Source: Paenibacillus durus ATCC 35681 (GTDB taxonomy: Bacteria; Bacillota; Bacilli; Paenibacillales; Paenibacillaceae). Taken from it: 64,000 nt of DNA. The notes beneath the pieces were generated by a model. It was not told where the DNA came from and made no database searches. It saw only the letters and a program-made list of their open reading frames with translations. Location: positions 3,968,001 to 4,032,000 of the forward strand of contig NZ_CP011114.1 of NCBI RefSeq assembly GCF_000993825.1, written 5' to 3'. The stretch's first letter is position 1. Every line of letters starts with the position of its first letter. Made by a program: the position numbers and the translations under genes. Below are positions 9,343 to 17,784 of the stretch, piece by piece.

Positions 9343-9723
9343 TTACATTTTTTCAATGCTCACTGTAAAATCGCCGCGAATACTTGCAAGCTTTTCTATC
9401 CCGGATTCAATATGACCTAATTTTATAAGTCCATTTGCATAACCAAAATCCCGATAAAATATAGCCAAATTCCCCCAAGGGGAATAATAAGTGAAATCTC
9501 CAACTGAAGGATTACTGCCTGATGGTGCATCTTTTGTAGATAATCTTTTTGCCAGACTGCTAATTTTTTCGGTTCCTGCATAATCTTCTAAAGTTAAGGT
9601 TAACGGGAATAATGTTAAAAAATCTCTGCTTGTTGGATTATCATACATTTTTACAAACACTTCTTCGTTGTTAAAAGAAACTTTTATTCTAACGTCTTCT
9701 CCAATACTTGAATGATTATTCAC
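9343..9723 (-). CDS. Cyclophilin-like fold protein
   Basis: A 126-residue protein of the bacterial cyclophilin-like family, recognised from the N-terminal strand VRIKVSFNNEEVFVKMYDN, the FPLTLTLEDYAGTEK block and the YSPWGNLAIFYRDFGYANG motif. Proteins of this family often accompany oxidoreductases and flavodoxin-like genes; no activity is established for most. The GTG at 9723 is preceded by GGAGGG at ideal spacing. An in-frame GTG at 9783 overlapping the MFS stop (GTGA) is possible but has no comparable ribosome site. It is downstream of the MFS gene in the same direction, probably cotranscribed. Confidence 0.7.
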   Translation of the reverse strand: MNNHSSIGEDVRIKVSFNNEEVFVKMYDNPTSRDFLTLFPLTLTLEDYAGTEKISSLAKRLSTKDAPSGSNPSVGDFTYYSPWGNLAIFYRDFGYANGLIKLGHIESGIEKLASIRGDFTVSIEKM

Positions 9724-9779
9724 AGTATTCCCTCCATCGGTATTAAATCTACTTTCCCTCACCGAATTCCAAAGAGCCC

Positions 9780-10967
9780 TCACTTCGTTGCTATACTATT
9801 GCTGGTCGCGCGGGAAAAACTAAATGATGCCGCCGCAATACATACAGCAATCGCAACGGATACAGCCCCGATCCAACTGACCGTCAGCATCGATCCGTTT
9901 CCCACGGCAATCCCCCCGATTCCGGCTGCCGCGGCTATGCTGAGCTGCAAGATGGAACCGTACAGGCTGAGCATGATTCCGGAAGCTTCCGGAGCAAGCA
10001 GGACCAGGTTATACTGCATACCCGGGCCGGACGACCATGCCGAAAAAGCCCACAGCATCAAGAGCGGAATGGTGACAATGGTTGATCCAGCGATAGTCGA
10101 CAGCAGCACAAGAGCGATGACATGGACTACCATGCCGCCCACAAGCGACCTGGGGATACCGATCCGATCCGTTATGAATCCGCCGAGCTTTGAACCTATT
10201 AAGGTAGCAATGCCAAAGGCAAAGAGAGCAGCACTCACTTCCGGTTCGCTCATGGATGTAACGGCGAGCAGGAAAGGAGCAATATATGAAAAGAGCACGG
10301 CATATCCTAACTGCCAGAAGAACGTTATCACAATAGCCATTACGACTTTCGAGTTCTTCAGCAGAGCGAGCTGATTGCCCAGAGGGACGGTCTCCTCGCT
10401 ATTTGTGGCTGGAATCATCCGCGCGACAGCGAAGATCGCCAGTAAGCTAAGAATACCGATGCCCCAGAAGATTACCTTCCAGTTGTATGCCGCGGCTACA
10501 ACACGGCCAATGGGAACCCCGACGATGAGAGCTGCGCTAAACCCCGTAATAATGGTCGCAATCGCCCCGGCCCGGCGTTCAGGCGGCGCGAGATTTGACG
10601 CAATCGTCTTGGCGATGGTGACAAAAACCCCGCTTCCTAAAGCAAGCAGAATGCGAGAGAAGATTAGAAAGCCAAAGCCAGGAAGGGCAAATGTCAACAC
10701 GCTGCCGAGCACAAGTATGGCGAGAGAAAGCATTAATAGCTTGCGCCGATCCATTTTCGCCGTCGACATCATCACAACAGGCGTGCCGATTGCATTAGCA
10801 ATCGCGAATACGGTGATAAGCTGTCCAGCCGCCGATACCGATACATTCGCAGAAGCGGCTACCTTGTCAAGAATGCCTGCAATGATGAACTCCGTTGTAG
10901 CGACCATGAAGGTAATCAGGGCCAGCATGTAAATTTTCCGAGTATTCCTCATATTTTCACTATCCAT
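9780..10967 (-). CDS. MFS transporter (DHA1/AraJ-like)
   Basis: A 395-residue major-facilitator inner-membrane protein with about 12 hydrophobic segments. The N-terminal block TTEFIIAGILDKVAASANVS and the loop-2/3 motif STAKMDRRKLL are typical of DHA1 arabinose-efflux/drug-export permeases. It is divergent from the second TetR gene, the usual arrangement for a repressor-controlled exporter. The first ATG is 10967; a second in-frame ATG five codons later is possible, and neither has a strong ribosome site. The substrate is unknown. It resembles the MFS gene at 33470 only at family level. Confidence 0.85.
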   Translation of the reverse strand: MDSENMRNTRKIYMLALITFMVATTEFIIAGILDKVAASANVSVSAAGQLITVFAIANAIGTPVVMMSTAKMDRRKLLMLSLAILVLGSVLTFALPGFGFLIFSRILLALGSGVFVTIAKTIASNLAPPERRAGAIATIITGFSAALIVGVPIGRVVAAAYNWKVIFWGIGILSLLAIFAVARMIPATNSEETVPLGNQLALLKNSKVVMAIVITFFWQLGYAVLFSYIAPFLLAVTSMSEPEVSAALFAFGIATLIGSKLGGFITDRIGIPRSLVGGMVVHVIALVLLSTIAGSTIVTIPLLMLWAFSAWSSGPGMQYNLVLLAPEASGIMLSLYGSILQLSIAAAAGIGGIAVGNGSMLTVSWIGAVSVAIAVCIAAASFSFSRATSNSIATK

Positions 10968-11087
10968 TCTCTACAAATATTTCGAGCCGCCTGCCAAATC
11001 GGTCCAGCAGCCCTCCAACGATCGGACGCCAAATAGCCAAATCCAACAGGTGTAAAAAAAAATATATCGATCAATTAATATACATCT

Positions 11088-11102
11088 GTCTATAATTATA
11101 AA
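11088..11102. promoter_or_regulatory. Second copy of the shared TetR promoter motif
   Basis: Identical to 7435-7449, between the divergent MFS and second TetR genes, at the same distance from the TetR ATG. The symmetric -10 core fits a divergent promoter controlled by either repressor. Confidence 0.5.
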
Positions 11103-11205
11103 AAGAAACCGATTCCTTGCAATGGTTAAATGAACGTAATCTGTTCGATAGTGAACAAACCCTGAAAAAGTGTCAATTAAATGAGAAAGTTTGGTGATTC
11201 CTACA

Positions 11206-11751
11206 ATGTCCAAAGTGGATCGAAGAATCCTTAAAACTCAAGATGCGATTAAAAAAGCTATGATTGAACTGATGTCTGAAAAAAACTTTGATGATATTAC
11301 GATACAGAATATTTGTGATCGGGCAAACGTGAACAGAGGAACCATCTATTTTCACTACCAGGATAAATTTGATTTGCTGGACAAGATTATCGAAAGCCAT
11401 ATAAACGAACTTGGGGAAATGTGCGAATGGGCATGTGAAATGGATTGGAAAGATGCGACCCTGGTCTTTTTCGAATACTTTGGGCGTAATTATTTATTCT
11501 TTTCGACGATGTTAGCGAGTAAAGGAGCCCCTTTTTTTCGCAGCCGATTCCTTCAGTTTCTTATTCAAGCGTTCAAAGATGAGGTGGATTTAACAAAAGA
11601 GGAAAGTTCCAATTTAAGTGAACAAGTTATTCTTCAATTCATGGGAACGGCTTACGTAGGGGTATTGGAATGGTGGTTAACGAATGGAATGCCTTATCCG
11701 CCTCATGTCATGGCAGAACAAGTGGGGACATTATTGGATAGAAGTGTATAA
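11206..11751 (+). CDS. TetR/AcrR-family repressor (copy 2)
   Basis: A 181-residue paralogue of the repressor at 7554, with the helix-turn-helix ITIQNICDRANVNRGTIY and the same ends (MSKVDRRILKTQ and GTLLDR). The ATG at 11206 is chosen by alignment with copy 1; an upstream TTG/GTG at 11191 is less likely. Divergence concentrates in the C-terminal ligand domain, so the two may sense different compounds while sharing operators. It probably represses the divergent MFS-cyclophilin-like unit and itself. The gene ends 139 bases before the 11.9-18.3 kb mobile element. Confidence 0.85.
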   Translation: MSKVDRRILKTQDAIKKAMIELMSEKNFDDITIQNICDRANVNRGTIYFHYQDKFDLLDKIIESHINELGEMCEWACEMDWKDATLVFFEYFGRNYLFFSTMLASKGAPFFRSRFLQFLIQAFKDEVDLTKEESSNLSEQVILQFMGTAYVGVLEWWLTNGMPYPPHVMAEQVGTLLDRSV

Positions 11752-11794
11752 TCGAGTCTTCAAAAGACTTGATGTAAACCCACATAAACCAAAT

Positions 11795-11830
11795 GGCAGC
11801 CAAGCCTTGTATTACAAGGGCTTTGATGCC
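11795..11830. other. Imperfect hairpin between tetR copy 2 and the element
   Basis: GGCA...TGCC encloses AAGCCTTGT/ACAAGGGCTT with one bulge. There is no T-run, so it is not a clear terminator. A second palindrome, GTTATAA...TTATAAC, lies at about 11853-11881. I see no coding capacity in 11752-11889. Confidence 0.3.
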
Positions 11831-11889
11831 ATCTGGTTGTCTCGTTTTGATGTTATAAACAGTCTCAATTTACGTTATAACTAACACAC

Positions 11890-12019
11890 ATGGAGGTGTG
11901 AGTTGTATTTCAACTTGGCACAAAAAGAGCCTGTTTCCGGTGTTTTTGTAACGTAGTTTTGGCATAGTTTGTAATGACAATTGGCATAAACCGTTAAATA
12001 GTGTATTGACTTTTGACAC
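11890..12019 (+). repeat. Left end: target duplication and TnsB-like repeats
   Basis: Target duplication ATGGAGG (11890-11896), terminal repeat 11897-11921, then related motifs at 11945-11965 (with GTAACGTAGTTTTGGCAT), 11968-11987 (with GTAATGACAATTGGCAT) and a weaker one near 12001-12019. Confidence 0.6.
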
Positions 12020-12041
12020 AAATCAGCAACCTTTTAAAGAT

Positions 12042-12235
12042 TCAGCATGTTCTACATACAATTCTTTCTACGTCATCCATAGAAAAATAAATTTCATCAA
12101 CTGTAGTAACCAGTTCTCTATATTTAACACCATAAAGATTTTTCATCTTGATTTGGAATATTAAAGCCTCGATTTCCATATTTCCCAACTTGTTTGCATT
12201 GATTTAGTAATATGAATTTATCATGATTTACAGTA
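12042..12235 (-). pseudogene. Short decayed coding remnant
   Basis: On the minus strand the conceptual peptide runs VNHDKFILLNQCKQVGKYG and on to DEKSLWC, then stops at 12124. A shift of one base restores a frame with RELVTTVDEIYFSMDDVERI to a stop at 12042. This looks like a frameshifted fragment of a former cargo gene; I do not recognise the family. It is too short for firm assignment. Confidence 0.25.
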
Positions 12236-12241
12236 AAACAG

Positions 12242-12267
12242 AAAAGCTCCAATATCTCGGAGCTTTT
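12242..12267 (-). terminator. Bidirectional terminator after the subtilase gene
   Basis: Stem AAAAGCTCC/GGAGCTTTT with T-runs on both strands, immediately past the stop of the subtilase gene. Confidence 0.75.
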
Positions 12268-12277
12268 TTTGCTTTTA

Positions 12278-14674
12278 TTAACTTCTCCCCCTAGAACTGA
12301 TCCGTGTAGGTTCATAACGCAATTTCACATCATTAGATTGAAAAGACATTAGGAGGGCCTTAGATACATCATTATATACGGGGGCTTCTTTCTTCGGATC
12401 ACGGATTGTAATTACGATCGCAAATGGTATCTCCTTTTTTTCGCTCAAGTTACGCCAAGTGGGGTAAAGCTCCAGTCGAATATCACTTGAACCTTCCCTT
12501 CCTCGAGGGGCTTTGAATACAAACTGCTTAGCTGCCGACCATTTTAGTTCCCTAGTCATTTGATCTTTTTCCCACATAGCACTATCAGAACCTTCACCTG
12601 CGGAACTTCCTTTGGTTATTGTGTCATACCCACCTTTAGCACGAGAGGTTCGAAGTCTAAAATCCAAATTAGCTCTACAATATTCACTACCTCGTTGCGG
12701 ATTCAGATGAGGTTCATAAACAACCGTAGCAAGAATTTCTCCTCTTATTTTCCCTCCATCATGTAACGATTCTGGGAAAGGAAAATCAGATATTCTAATC
12801 CAATTCCTATTCTGAGTAGGATTTAGTTTACCTTCAAATATAAGAGTGATTTCATGCTCATTCCCATAAAGCACATCATTAATTCTACGTGGTAATCCAA
12901 ATCCGTATAAATAGTGATCATTCAAAGTAGTTATATATTTTTTCGTTGCAGGATGTTTACTCCCATGTAGTAGCAATGCTTTTGCCATTGTCTTTGTGAG
13001 CGTACCCGGGAATTGTTCATAGCATTCGGCCAATACCGCTGATACAAGTGGGACAGAAAAACTCGTTCCATAATCAGATACGATATGGCCGAAAGTATCA
13101 ATAGAGTGTATTGGGAAATTATCTGGATTCCCACTGTAATGAACAACATCTGGTTTTATTGATAAACCTACACCAGGTCCTCTTCTTGAATAAGGAACTG
13201 CTTCCCCTTTGCTTACTAGATTGGTCGAATCATTATTGTATGCAACAGCCCCGACAGTTATAGCTCTAATTGAATCTGCTGGAAGGCTTATTCGATCCAT
13301 CTCATTTAAAAATGGATCTTTTATTGGCCAAACATTTCTCATCTCCATGTAATTACCTGCTGCGATCACAAATGAAACTTTGAAGCGATCTTGAAGTTCA
13401 TCTATTGAAGCAGTAAATTCGCTAATCATTCCAGAACATAATCTGCTGCTACCTAAAGAAAGATTCCACACTCGAAATTCTTTGGAATAGGTACGTAATG
13501 CATCTTCCAGTGCATCAATAAGGTCATCTTCTCGTATTGATTCATATTTTTTATTCGGTAAAACAATGACATCAAGAACTTTGACCCCAGTATCTACCAC
13601 ATCCTTTAAAAAAGGATTGGCAAGGTGCGCATATATGAGTAAGCCTCCAACAAATTCCCCATGATAATTATCCTGCCGATTAAATGGAACATACACTTCC
13701 TCTGATTCAATCCATGGAGCCAAGTGTGCATTACTTGACCCTATTCCGGAATCAACTAGTGCTACCTTGGGATAAGTTTTCCCTTGTTCTGGCTGAACTA
13801 CATCTAAAACTTGAGTATCTTGCATTAAATTAGCATTCGTTACACGAAATCGTGTAAAACTTGATATGGACTCCACCCCAGGAAAGCTTGCCATCTGTTG
13901 AATAATTTCTTGATTCACATAAGGAATGGTATATGTAGAAAGATTGTGTGAATATTTCAACCGATTAATTTTCTGATTTTCTAAGCCTCGGTGGTGAAAA
14001 TAGGATGTAAAGTTGAATAGCACTTCTCTATCCATTTGATCATCATAAGAAAAAAATCTAACTTTAAACTCTCCATCTTTCTCACAAGCCTTATAATCCT
14101 CTGCACCCATTGCTTCCAGAACTTCATTGGCTGAATAAGCCTGGATAACATCTATACAAGTTAATTCGTGTATTAAATCATATTCTCGATTTTTTTCTTT
14201 TTCAACACTTTGAACTGGAGCACCAGATTTACTTTTGCCCCAAACAATCCAATCTTCTCTTTTCTTGGGGACAATTTTTATTAATTCATCAATCATAATT
14301 ATAAATTGCTTGAGATAATCTTCAGTTATAGCAACTATAATTTTCCCAAGCGCATGAACAGCAATAACTTCACTTGATAGTTCTTTTAAAATCTGGTCAG
14401 GTCTGTGAGATTTTGCGAGTTTATTCATTTTCAAAACAATTGGGTAAGCGTAGCTTCTACGACTAGTCAGTTTTGCTTTTGCAGTTGGTAAATACGTTTG
14501 GGTAATAATTTTTAATTGATAGATCAAAGACTGAAAATGCCTAACAATTTGCTCCCTAGTTTCGTACTCCCATCTTGCCGGCGCAGGAATAGGAACAGGC
14601 GTCCTTCCGTATTCGAAATCCGATGGTCTTAAACTCACTAATTTTGCCGGATATTTCTCATCACTCAATGTCAT
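12278..14674 (-). CDS. ietS: Subtilisin-like serine protease, IetS-like
   Basis: A 798-residue S8-family protease without signal peptide, so probably cytoplasmic. The catalytic triad is D308 (VALVDSGIG), H338 (YHGEFVGG) and S538 (GTSFSVP), with the oxyanion asparagine N441 in IAAGN. About 300 residues precede the protease domain and about 190 follow it (beta-rich, no known motif). It overlaps the upstream AAA ATPase by one base (TAATG) and has GAGAGG before the ATG, so the two are translationally coupled. This ATPase-subtilase pairing is the hallmark of the IetAS system, first described as a plasmid addiction/incompatibility module and later reported as anti-phage. The assignment to ietS is by architecture and gene order. 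Confidence 0.75.
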   Translation of the reverse strand: MTLSDEKYPAKLVSLRPSDFEYGRTPVPIPAPARWEYETREQIVRHFQSLIYQLKIITQTYLPTAKAKLTSRRSYAYPIVLKMNKLAKSHRPDQILKELSSEVIAVHALGKIIVAITEDYLKQFIIMIDELIKIVPKKREDWIVWGKSKSGAPVQSVEKEKNREYDLIHELTCIDVIQAYSANEVLEAMGAEDYKACEKDGEFKVRFFSYDDQMDREVLFNFTSYFHHRGLENQKINRLKYSHNLSTYTIPYVNQEIIQQMASFPGVESISSFTRFRVTNANLMQDTQVLDVVQPEQGKTYPKVALVDSGIGSSNAHLAPWIESEEVYVPFNRQDNYHGEFVGGLLIYAHLANPFLKDVVDTGVKVLDVIVLPNKKYESIREDDLIDALEDALRTYSKEFRVWNLSLGSSRLCSGMISEFTASIDELQDRFKVSFVIAAGNYMEMRNVWPIKDPFLNEMDRISLPADSIRAITVGAVAYNNDSTNLVSKGEAVPYSRRGPGVGLSIKPDVVHYSGNPDNFPIHSIDTFGHIVSDYGTSFSVPLVSAVLAECYEQFPGTLTKTMAKALLLHGSKHPATKKYITTLNDHYLYGFGLPRRINDVLYGNEHEITLIFEGKLNPTQNRNWIRISDFPFPESLHDGGKIRGEILATVVYEPHLNPQRGSEYCRANLDFRLRTSRAKGGYDTITKGSSAGEGSDSAMWEKDQMTRELKWSAAKQFVFKAPRGREGSSDIRLELYPTWRNLSEKKEIPFAIVITIRDPKKEAPVYNDVSKALLMSFQSNDVKLRYEPTRISSRGRS

Positions 14675-15828
14675 TACCTCTCATTAGTTTGAATTTTTTC
14701 CATGTCACTGCTGACCGTATTGTGATGACATCTTAACAATTCACCTATTGTTCTTCTACTCGGTTTATTCAATTTCTCCATCAAATATTTTATTTTTCCC
14801 CTTCTTGATTCATCTATATCTCCAACCTCAAAATCCATCTGAATAAAAGAGAAGTAACTTTCGACAATATCAGCTAGCTGCATTTCTCTATCTTCGATAA
14901 TGGATTTGCGTATTCCTTTCTTTGTAATTTGTTCAATGTCAGATATAGACTGCCCTACAAATAATTCAGCAAGCAGATCTATTTGTTTGCCTTCAAAAAA
15001 TACGTTTAGATCTGCAGAGTATTGCTTTAGTACCGTTTTAATCATGTCTTCAGTAGGCAACTTGATATGCACTCGGGTAGCAAATCTCCTCCAAATTGCC
15101 TTATCGAGTAGTTTATCATGATTCGTAGCTCCTATTAAAATACATTTGTCACCAAGATTATCTATATTCTGAAGTAAAGAATTTACTACTCGTTTTAATT
15201 CCCCCATCTCGTGTTGGTCATCCCTCAATTTAGCTACCGCATCAAACTCATCTAAGAATAAAATACATGGAGTTTGACTGGCGTATTCAAAGAGAAGACG
15301 TATATTTTTTGATGTACTACCTAAGTACGAAGAAATCAAAGTATCCAAACGTGCAATAACGAGCGGTAAAGATAAGGTTTGAGCAACATAAAAGGCGGTT
15401 TTCGTTTTTCCACACCCGGGAGGGCCAAACAGTAACAGTGTTGTTGCAACGTCTAAACCATGTGAAGCTAATTTATCTGAATAAACATATGACTTTGTGA
15501 AATCATCTATTTGTTGCTGGTTACTCTTAGACAAAATGAGTGGCTTATTTTCGATTTGATAGGGTTCATAATAGTCAGCAATTTCAAGCTTAGATTCTTG
15601 ATCAAAAGGTAATTGCCTGGCCTGTTTAGAATATCTAGCTGAGCCTATGATTTGATTGTCTTGAAAAGCTATTTGGCTGCTTAATAATTTGAGTATCCGT
15701 TCTGCTTTTATTTCTTCCCCTGTAGAGCGTAACTTTTCTGCTAACAGTAATGAATAATCATAAACTTTTTTCGGGTCGTTTTTAAGGCCACCATCAATAA
15801 TTTTCATAATCTCCGCATAATTTTTCAA
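14674..15828 (-). CDS. ietA: AAA+ ATPase, IetA-like partner of the subtilase
   Basis: A 384-residue AAA+ ATPase. A short helical N-terminal region (LKNDPKKVYDYSLLLAEKL) resembles that of IetA-type ATPases. Walker A is GPPGCGKT, Walker B LFLDEFDA, sensor 1 LIGATNH, and the arginine finger region RRFATRV. The TTG at 15828 is chosen because GGAGG lies eight bases upstream; an ATG at 15885 gives 19 more residues without a good ribosome site. It is the first gene of the pair and ends in TAATG with the protease start. By analogy the ATPase may restrain or load the protease. An FtsH/spastin-like chaperone role is the alternative. Confidence 0.75.
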   Translation of the reverse strand: MKNYAEIMKIIDGGLKNDPKKVYDYSLLLAEKLRSTGEEIKAERILKLLSSQIAFQDNQIIGSARYSKQARQLPFDQESKLEIADYYEPYQIENKPLILSKSNQQQIDDFTKSYVYSDKLASHGLDVATTLLLFGPPGCGKTKTAFYVAQTLSLPLVIARLDTLISSYLGSTSKNIRLLFEYASQTPCILFLDEFDAVAKLRDDQHEMGELKRVVNSLLQNIDNLGDKCILIGATNHDKLLDKAIWRRFATRVHIKLPTEDMIKTVLKQYSADLNVFFEGKQIDLLAELFVGQSISDIEQITKKGIRKSIIEDREMQLADIVESYFSFIQMDFEVGDIDESRRGKIKYLMEKLNKPSRRTIGELLRCHHNTVSSDMEKIQTNER

Positions 15829-16020
15829 TGTTAATCCCTCCAATGCGATTATTCCATAATTCCTCCATTTTAACAACAAGAACATCCAAACTTAACCTTT
15901 TTTTATCCAATATTCCCGATAAATCTCCACATAATAAATTCCTTTATACTTAGAGTTTCTATTTTCCACGTTTGCTAAACACACACTTCTCATTTATGCG
16001 TATTAAACAACCAAGCACAA

Positions 16021-16050
16021 AAAAACACGCCCTTTATTAGGCGTGTTTTT
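16021..16050 (-). terminator. Bidirectional terminator between the zeta-kinase unit and ietA
   Basis: AAAAACACGCC and GGCGTGTTTTT form an 11-bp stem with eight-base loop and T-runs on both strands. It separates the zeta-like kinase/small ORF transcript from ietAS, so ietAS needs its own promoter in 15829-16020. Confidence 0.85.
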
Positions 16051-16062
16051 AATTTATGCAAT

Positions 16063-16224
16063 TTATTTTAACTTTGCTGCCTGAAGTGTAGTTTGTTTGT
16101 GTTGGTTCTGAATGTTCATCCGACCATCCGAGTTGTTTTTTTCCATAGCCTCTGCTGCTTTCATTCTTTCCAAAAAAGAACCTTTATTTTTCTCAATATA
16201 CTCCATTGTTTCTTTAAGGCTCAT
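16063..16224 (-). CDS. 53-residue small protein downstream of the zeta-like kinase
   Basis: A strong ribosome site (AGGAGG, nine bases before ATG) and a clean frame to TAA support translation. The product is charged and probably helical in its first half (MSLKETMEYIEKNKG, then LERMKAAEAMEKN), then polar and Q/K-rich. It lies 83 bases after the kinase stop in the same direction and is followed by a terminator, so it is the last gene of that unit. I do not recognise a family. As a small partner of a toxin-like kinase it could be an antitoxin, but that is inference from position only. Confidence 0.6.
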   Translation of the reverse strand: MSLKETMEYIEKNKGSFLERMKAAEAMEKNNSDGRMNIQNQHKQTTLQAAKLK

Positions 16225-16307
16225 TATTATCGCCTCCTATTTCCATCCTTATTGTACCACATAAAAAGCATTTTTCCAAACACAGGGGTCTGCTTATTAT
16301 AAATTAT

Positions 16308-17060
16308 TTATGGCGATGTAATACCATCAATCATTTTTAGATTTGACTTTTCTAAAAACACTTGCAGTCGAGCTTGATTCTTAAAAACTTCTCCTTCATC
16401 CACATTTTTATAGGCGAAAACGGTATAATCGTCAAATGTATCGTAGAGTAAATACTCATCGACTTGATCTTTTAGCTTCAGAAATACTTCCGCAACACGC
16501 ACGTGACTATTAATAAGTTCGACTTTTGGAACAAGACGCTTTGTAGCCTTGAATCTTTCATCATTTCGACGAATTGCCTCATCTATATCAACATCAGCAA
16601 TCACAATTCTGATAATATACCCATAATCTTTTAATAGTGAAATTATTCTATGGTACTTGGAATAGTTTTTCATGGTTCCATCATAGATAAGATTATGACT
16701 TTTTTGGGCTGATGAATCCAGCAATTTACTGGCAATGTCACTACTTTCATCGTGTAGAACAGACGCAGCTTGCTCCGGATATTTCTGTATTAACTCAGAA
16801 TGTTCAGGAAGCAATTCTTTGATTTCATCCGCATCTATTATTAAGAACTCATTTCCGAGTTCTGATTGTTCTTCACAAATTAATTTACGCAGCCACGATT
16901 TCCCTGAAGCTGAGCCTCCTCCCATTAAAAAGGCAATCGGCTTCTCTTGTGATGGAAATCCATCTTGCTTTCCCGCTAATATGTTCTCATGCAAAAAAAG
17001 CCTCGGTTTTACGTATTCCCCCTCAACAGAAAACCTGTCTTTTGTTTTTGTGATGCGCAT
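16308..17060 (-). CDS. Zeta-toxin-like P-loop kinase
   Basis: A 250-residue P-loop kinase of the zeta-toxin/PezT group, whose members phosphorylate UDP-N-acetylglucosamine or other small molecules. Walker A is GGGSASGKS (47-55), followed by the acidic block IIDADEIKELLPE (73-85), HDESSDIASKL, IYDGTMKN and the arginine-rich lid RRNDERFKATKRLVP. The ATG at 17060 has AAGG nine bases upstream; the ATG at 17069 sits on top of that ribosome site. No epsilon-type antitoxin precedes it. It could be a toxin, or a small-molecule or RNA kinase in defence. It is probably cotranscribed with the 53-codon ORF. Confidence 0.75.
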   Translation of the reverse strand: MRITKTKDRFSVEGEYVKPRLFLHENILAGKQDGFPSQEKPIAFLMGGGSASGKSWLRKLICEEQSELGNEFLIIDADEIKELLPEHSELIQKYPEQAASVLHDESSDIASKLLDSSAQKSHNLIYDGTMKNYSKYHRIISLLKDYGYIIRIVIADVDIDEAIRRNDERFKATKRLVPKVELINSHVRVAEVFLKLKDQVDEYLLYDTFDDYTVFAYKNVDEGEVFKNQARLQVFLEKSNLKMIDGITSP

Positions 17061-17251
17061 ATCAATCATCCTTTTCCAATAACATTTCCAGTAATTTCAT
17101 TATACCAATATTATGTTTTAGTGCAATAAATTCGTTATTACAAAATACCTATGTACAGAACTCTACTGTTCAACACAACTACATTTTCAGCATTTTAACT
17201 ACAATAAGATAATTAATGACTTCAAGAATGGTTCCCATAATATTTTCGAAT

Positions 17252-17660
17252 TTATGGATTATTTGAAACCGTTGATTGACTTATGTTTAGTTCTCTTGCG
17301 AGCGCTCTTTTCGTAATGATTTTCCCAGCCTTTTCGAATTCCGTAATTTTCAACTTTAGTTGATCTGCAAGCTGTACATCAGTATGCTCTCTATAGTTTT
17401 TCTTATGCTCTGCTTCTTGCTCTTTTAACCATTCTCCAAACTCAGGAAAATTTTTATATACAAATGTTTTTGTCTTGCCAATACTCTTAAAAAAATCTAT
17501 TATATGTATTCCTTTGCTAGATTGCTTCTGTCTTACATATTTCGCAGCTTTCTGATAGAAATCATTTCGATAATCTCTTTTTGCCTATTTTGATACTTTT
17601 TGATCAACTGCTTTCTATTTAATATAATTTTACTATTATCCTGCTCAATTTGGTGTTGTC
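17252..17660 (-). pseudogene. Remnant of an HTH protein, possibly TniQ/TnsD C-terminus
   Basis: No ATG-led ORF exists, but one frame is open for 111 codons (17584-17252) and another continues it upstream (KIILNRKQLIKKYQNRQK) after a one-base slip in an A-run. The peptide is lysine-rich and ends with an HTH-like stretch: KIITKRALARELNISQSTV. C-terminal regions of TnsD/TniQ and of small TnpC-type transposition proteins look similar. It is 5' truncated and frameshifted, so inactive. Its position near the right end suits former transposition genes. The rest of 17061-17784 is AT-rich with no other gene I can support. Confidence 0.4.
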
Positions 17661-17784
17661 ATACATATACTTAAAAATAGTCTTACTTTTTTTATAACTC
17701 AAGGCTTGTATATTATAAATATATTAAAGCAATTGCTTTTTTTTTGGTTTAACATTAATTTCTTGATAACCATCGAAAATCTAT

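Noticed and set aside
11752..11889. Hairpins after tetR copy 2 as possible second transposon end or attachment site
   Set aside because: The palindromes do not recur elsewhere in the window and have no matching partner end.
12124..12315. 63-codon minus-strand ORF over the end of the subtilase gene
   Set aside because: Its N-terminal part overlaps the ietS 3' end and terminator; only the downstream part resembles a decayed fragment.
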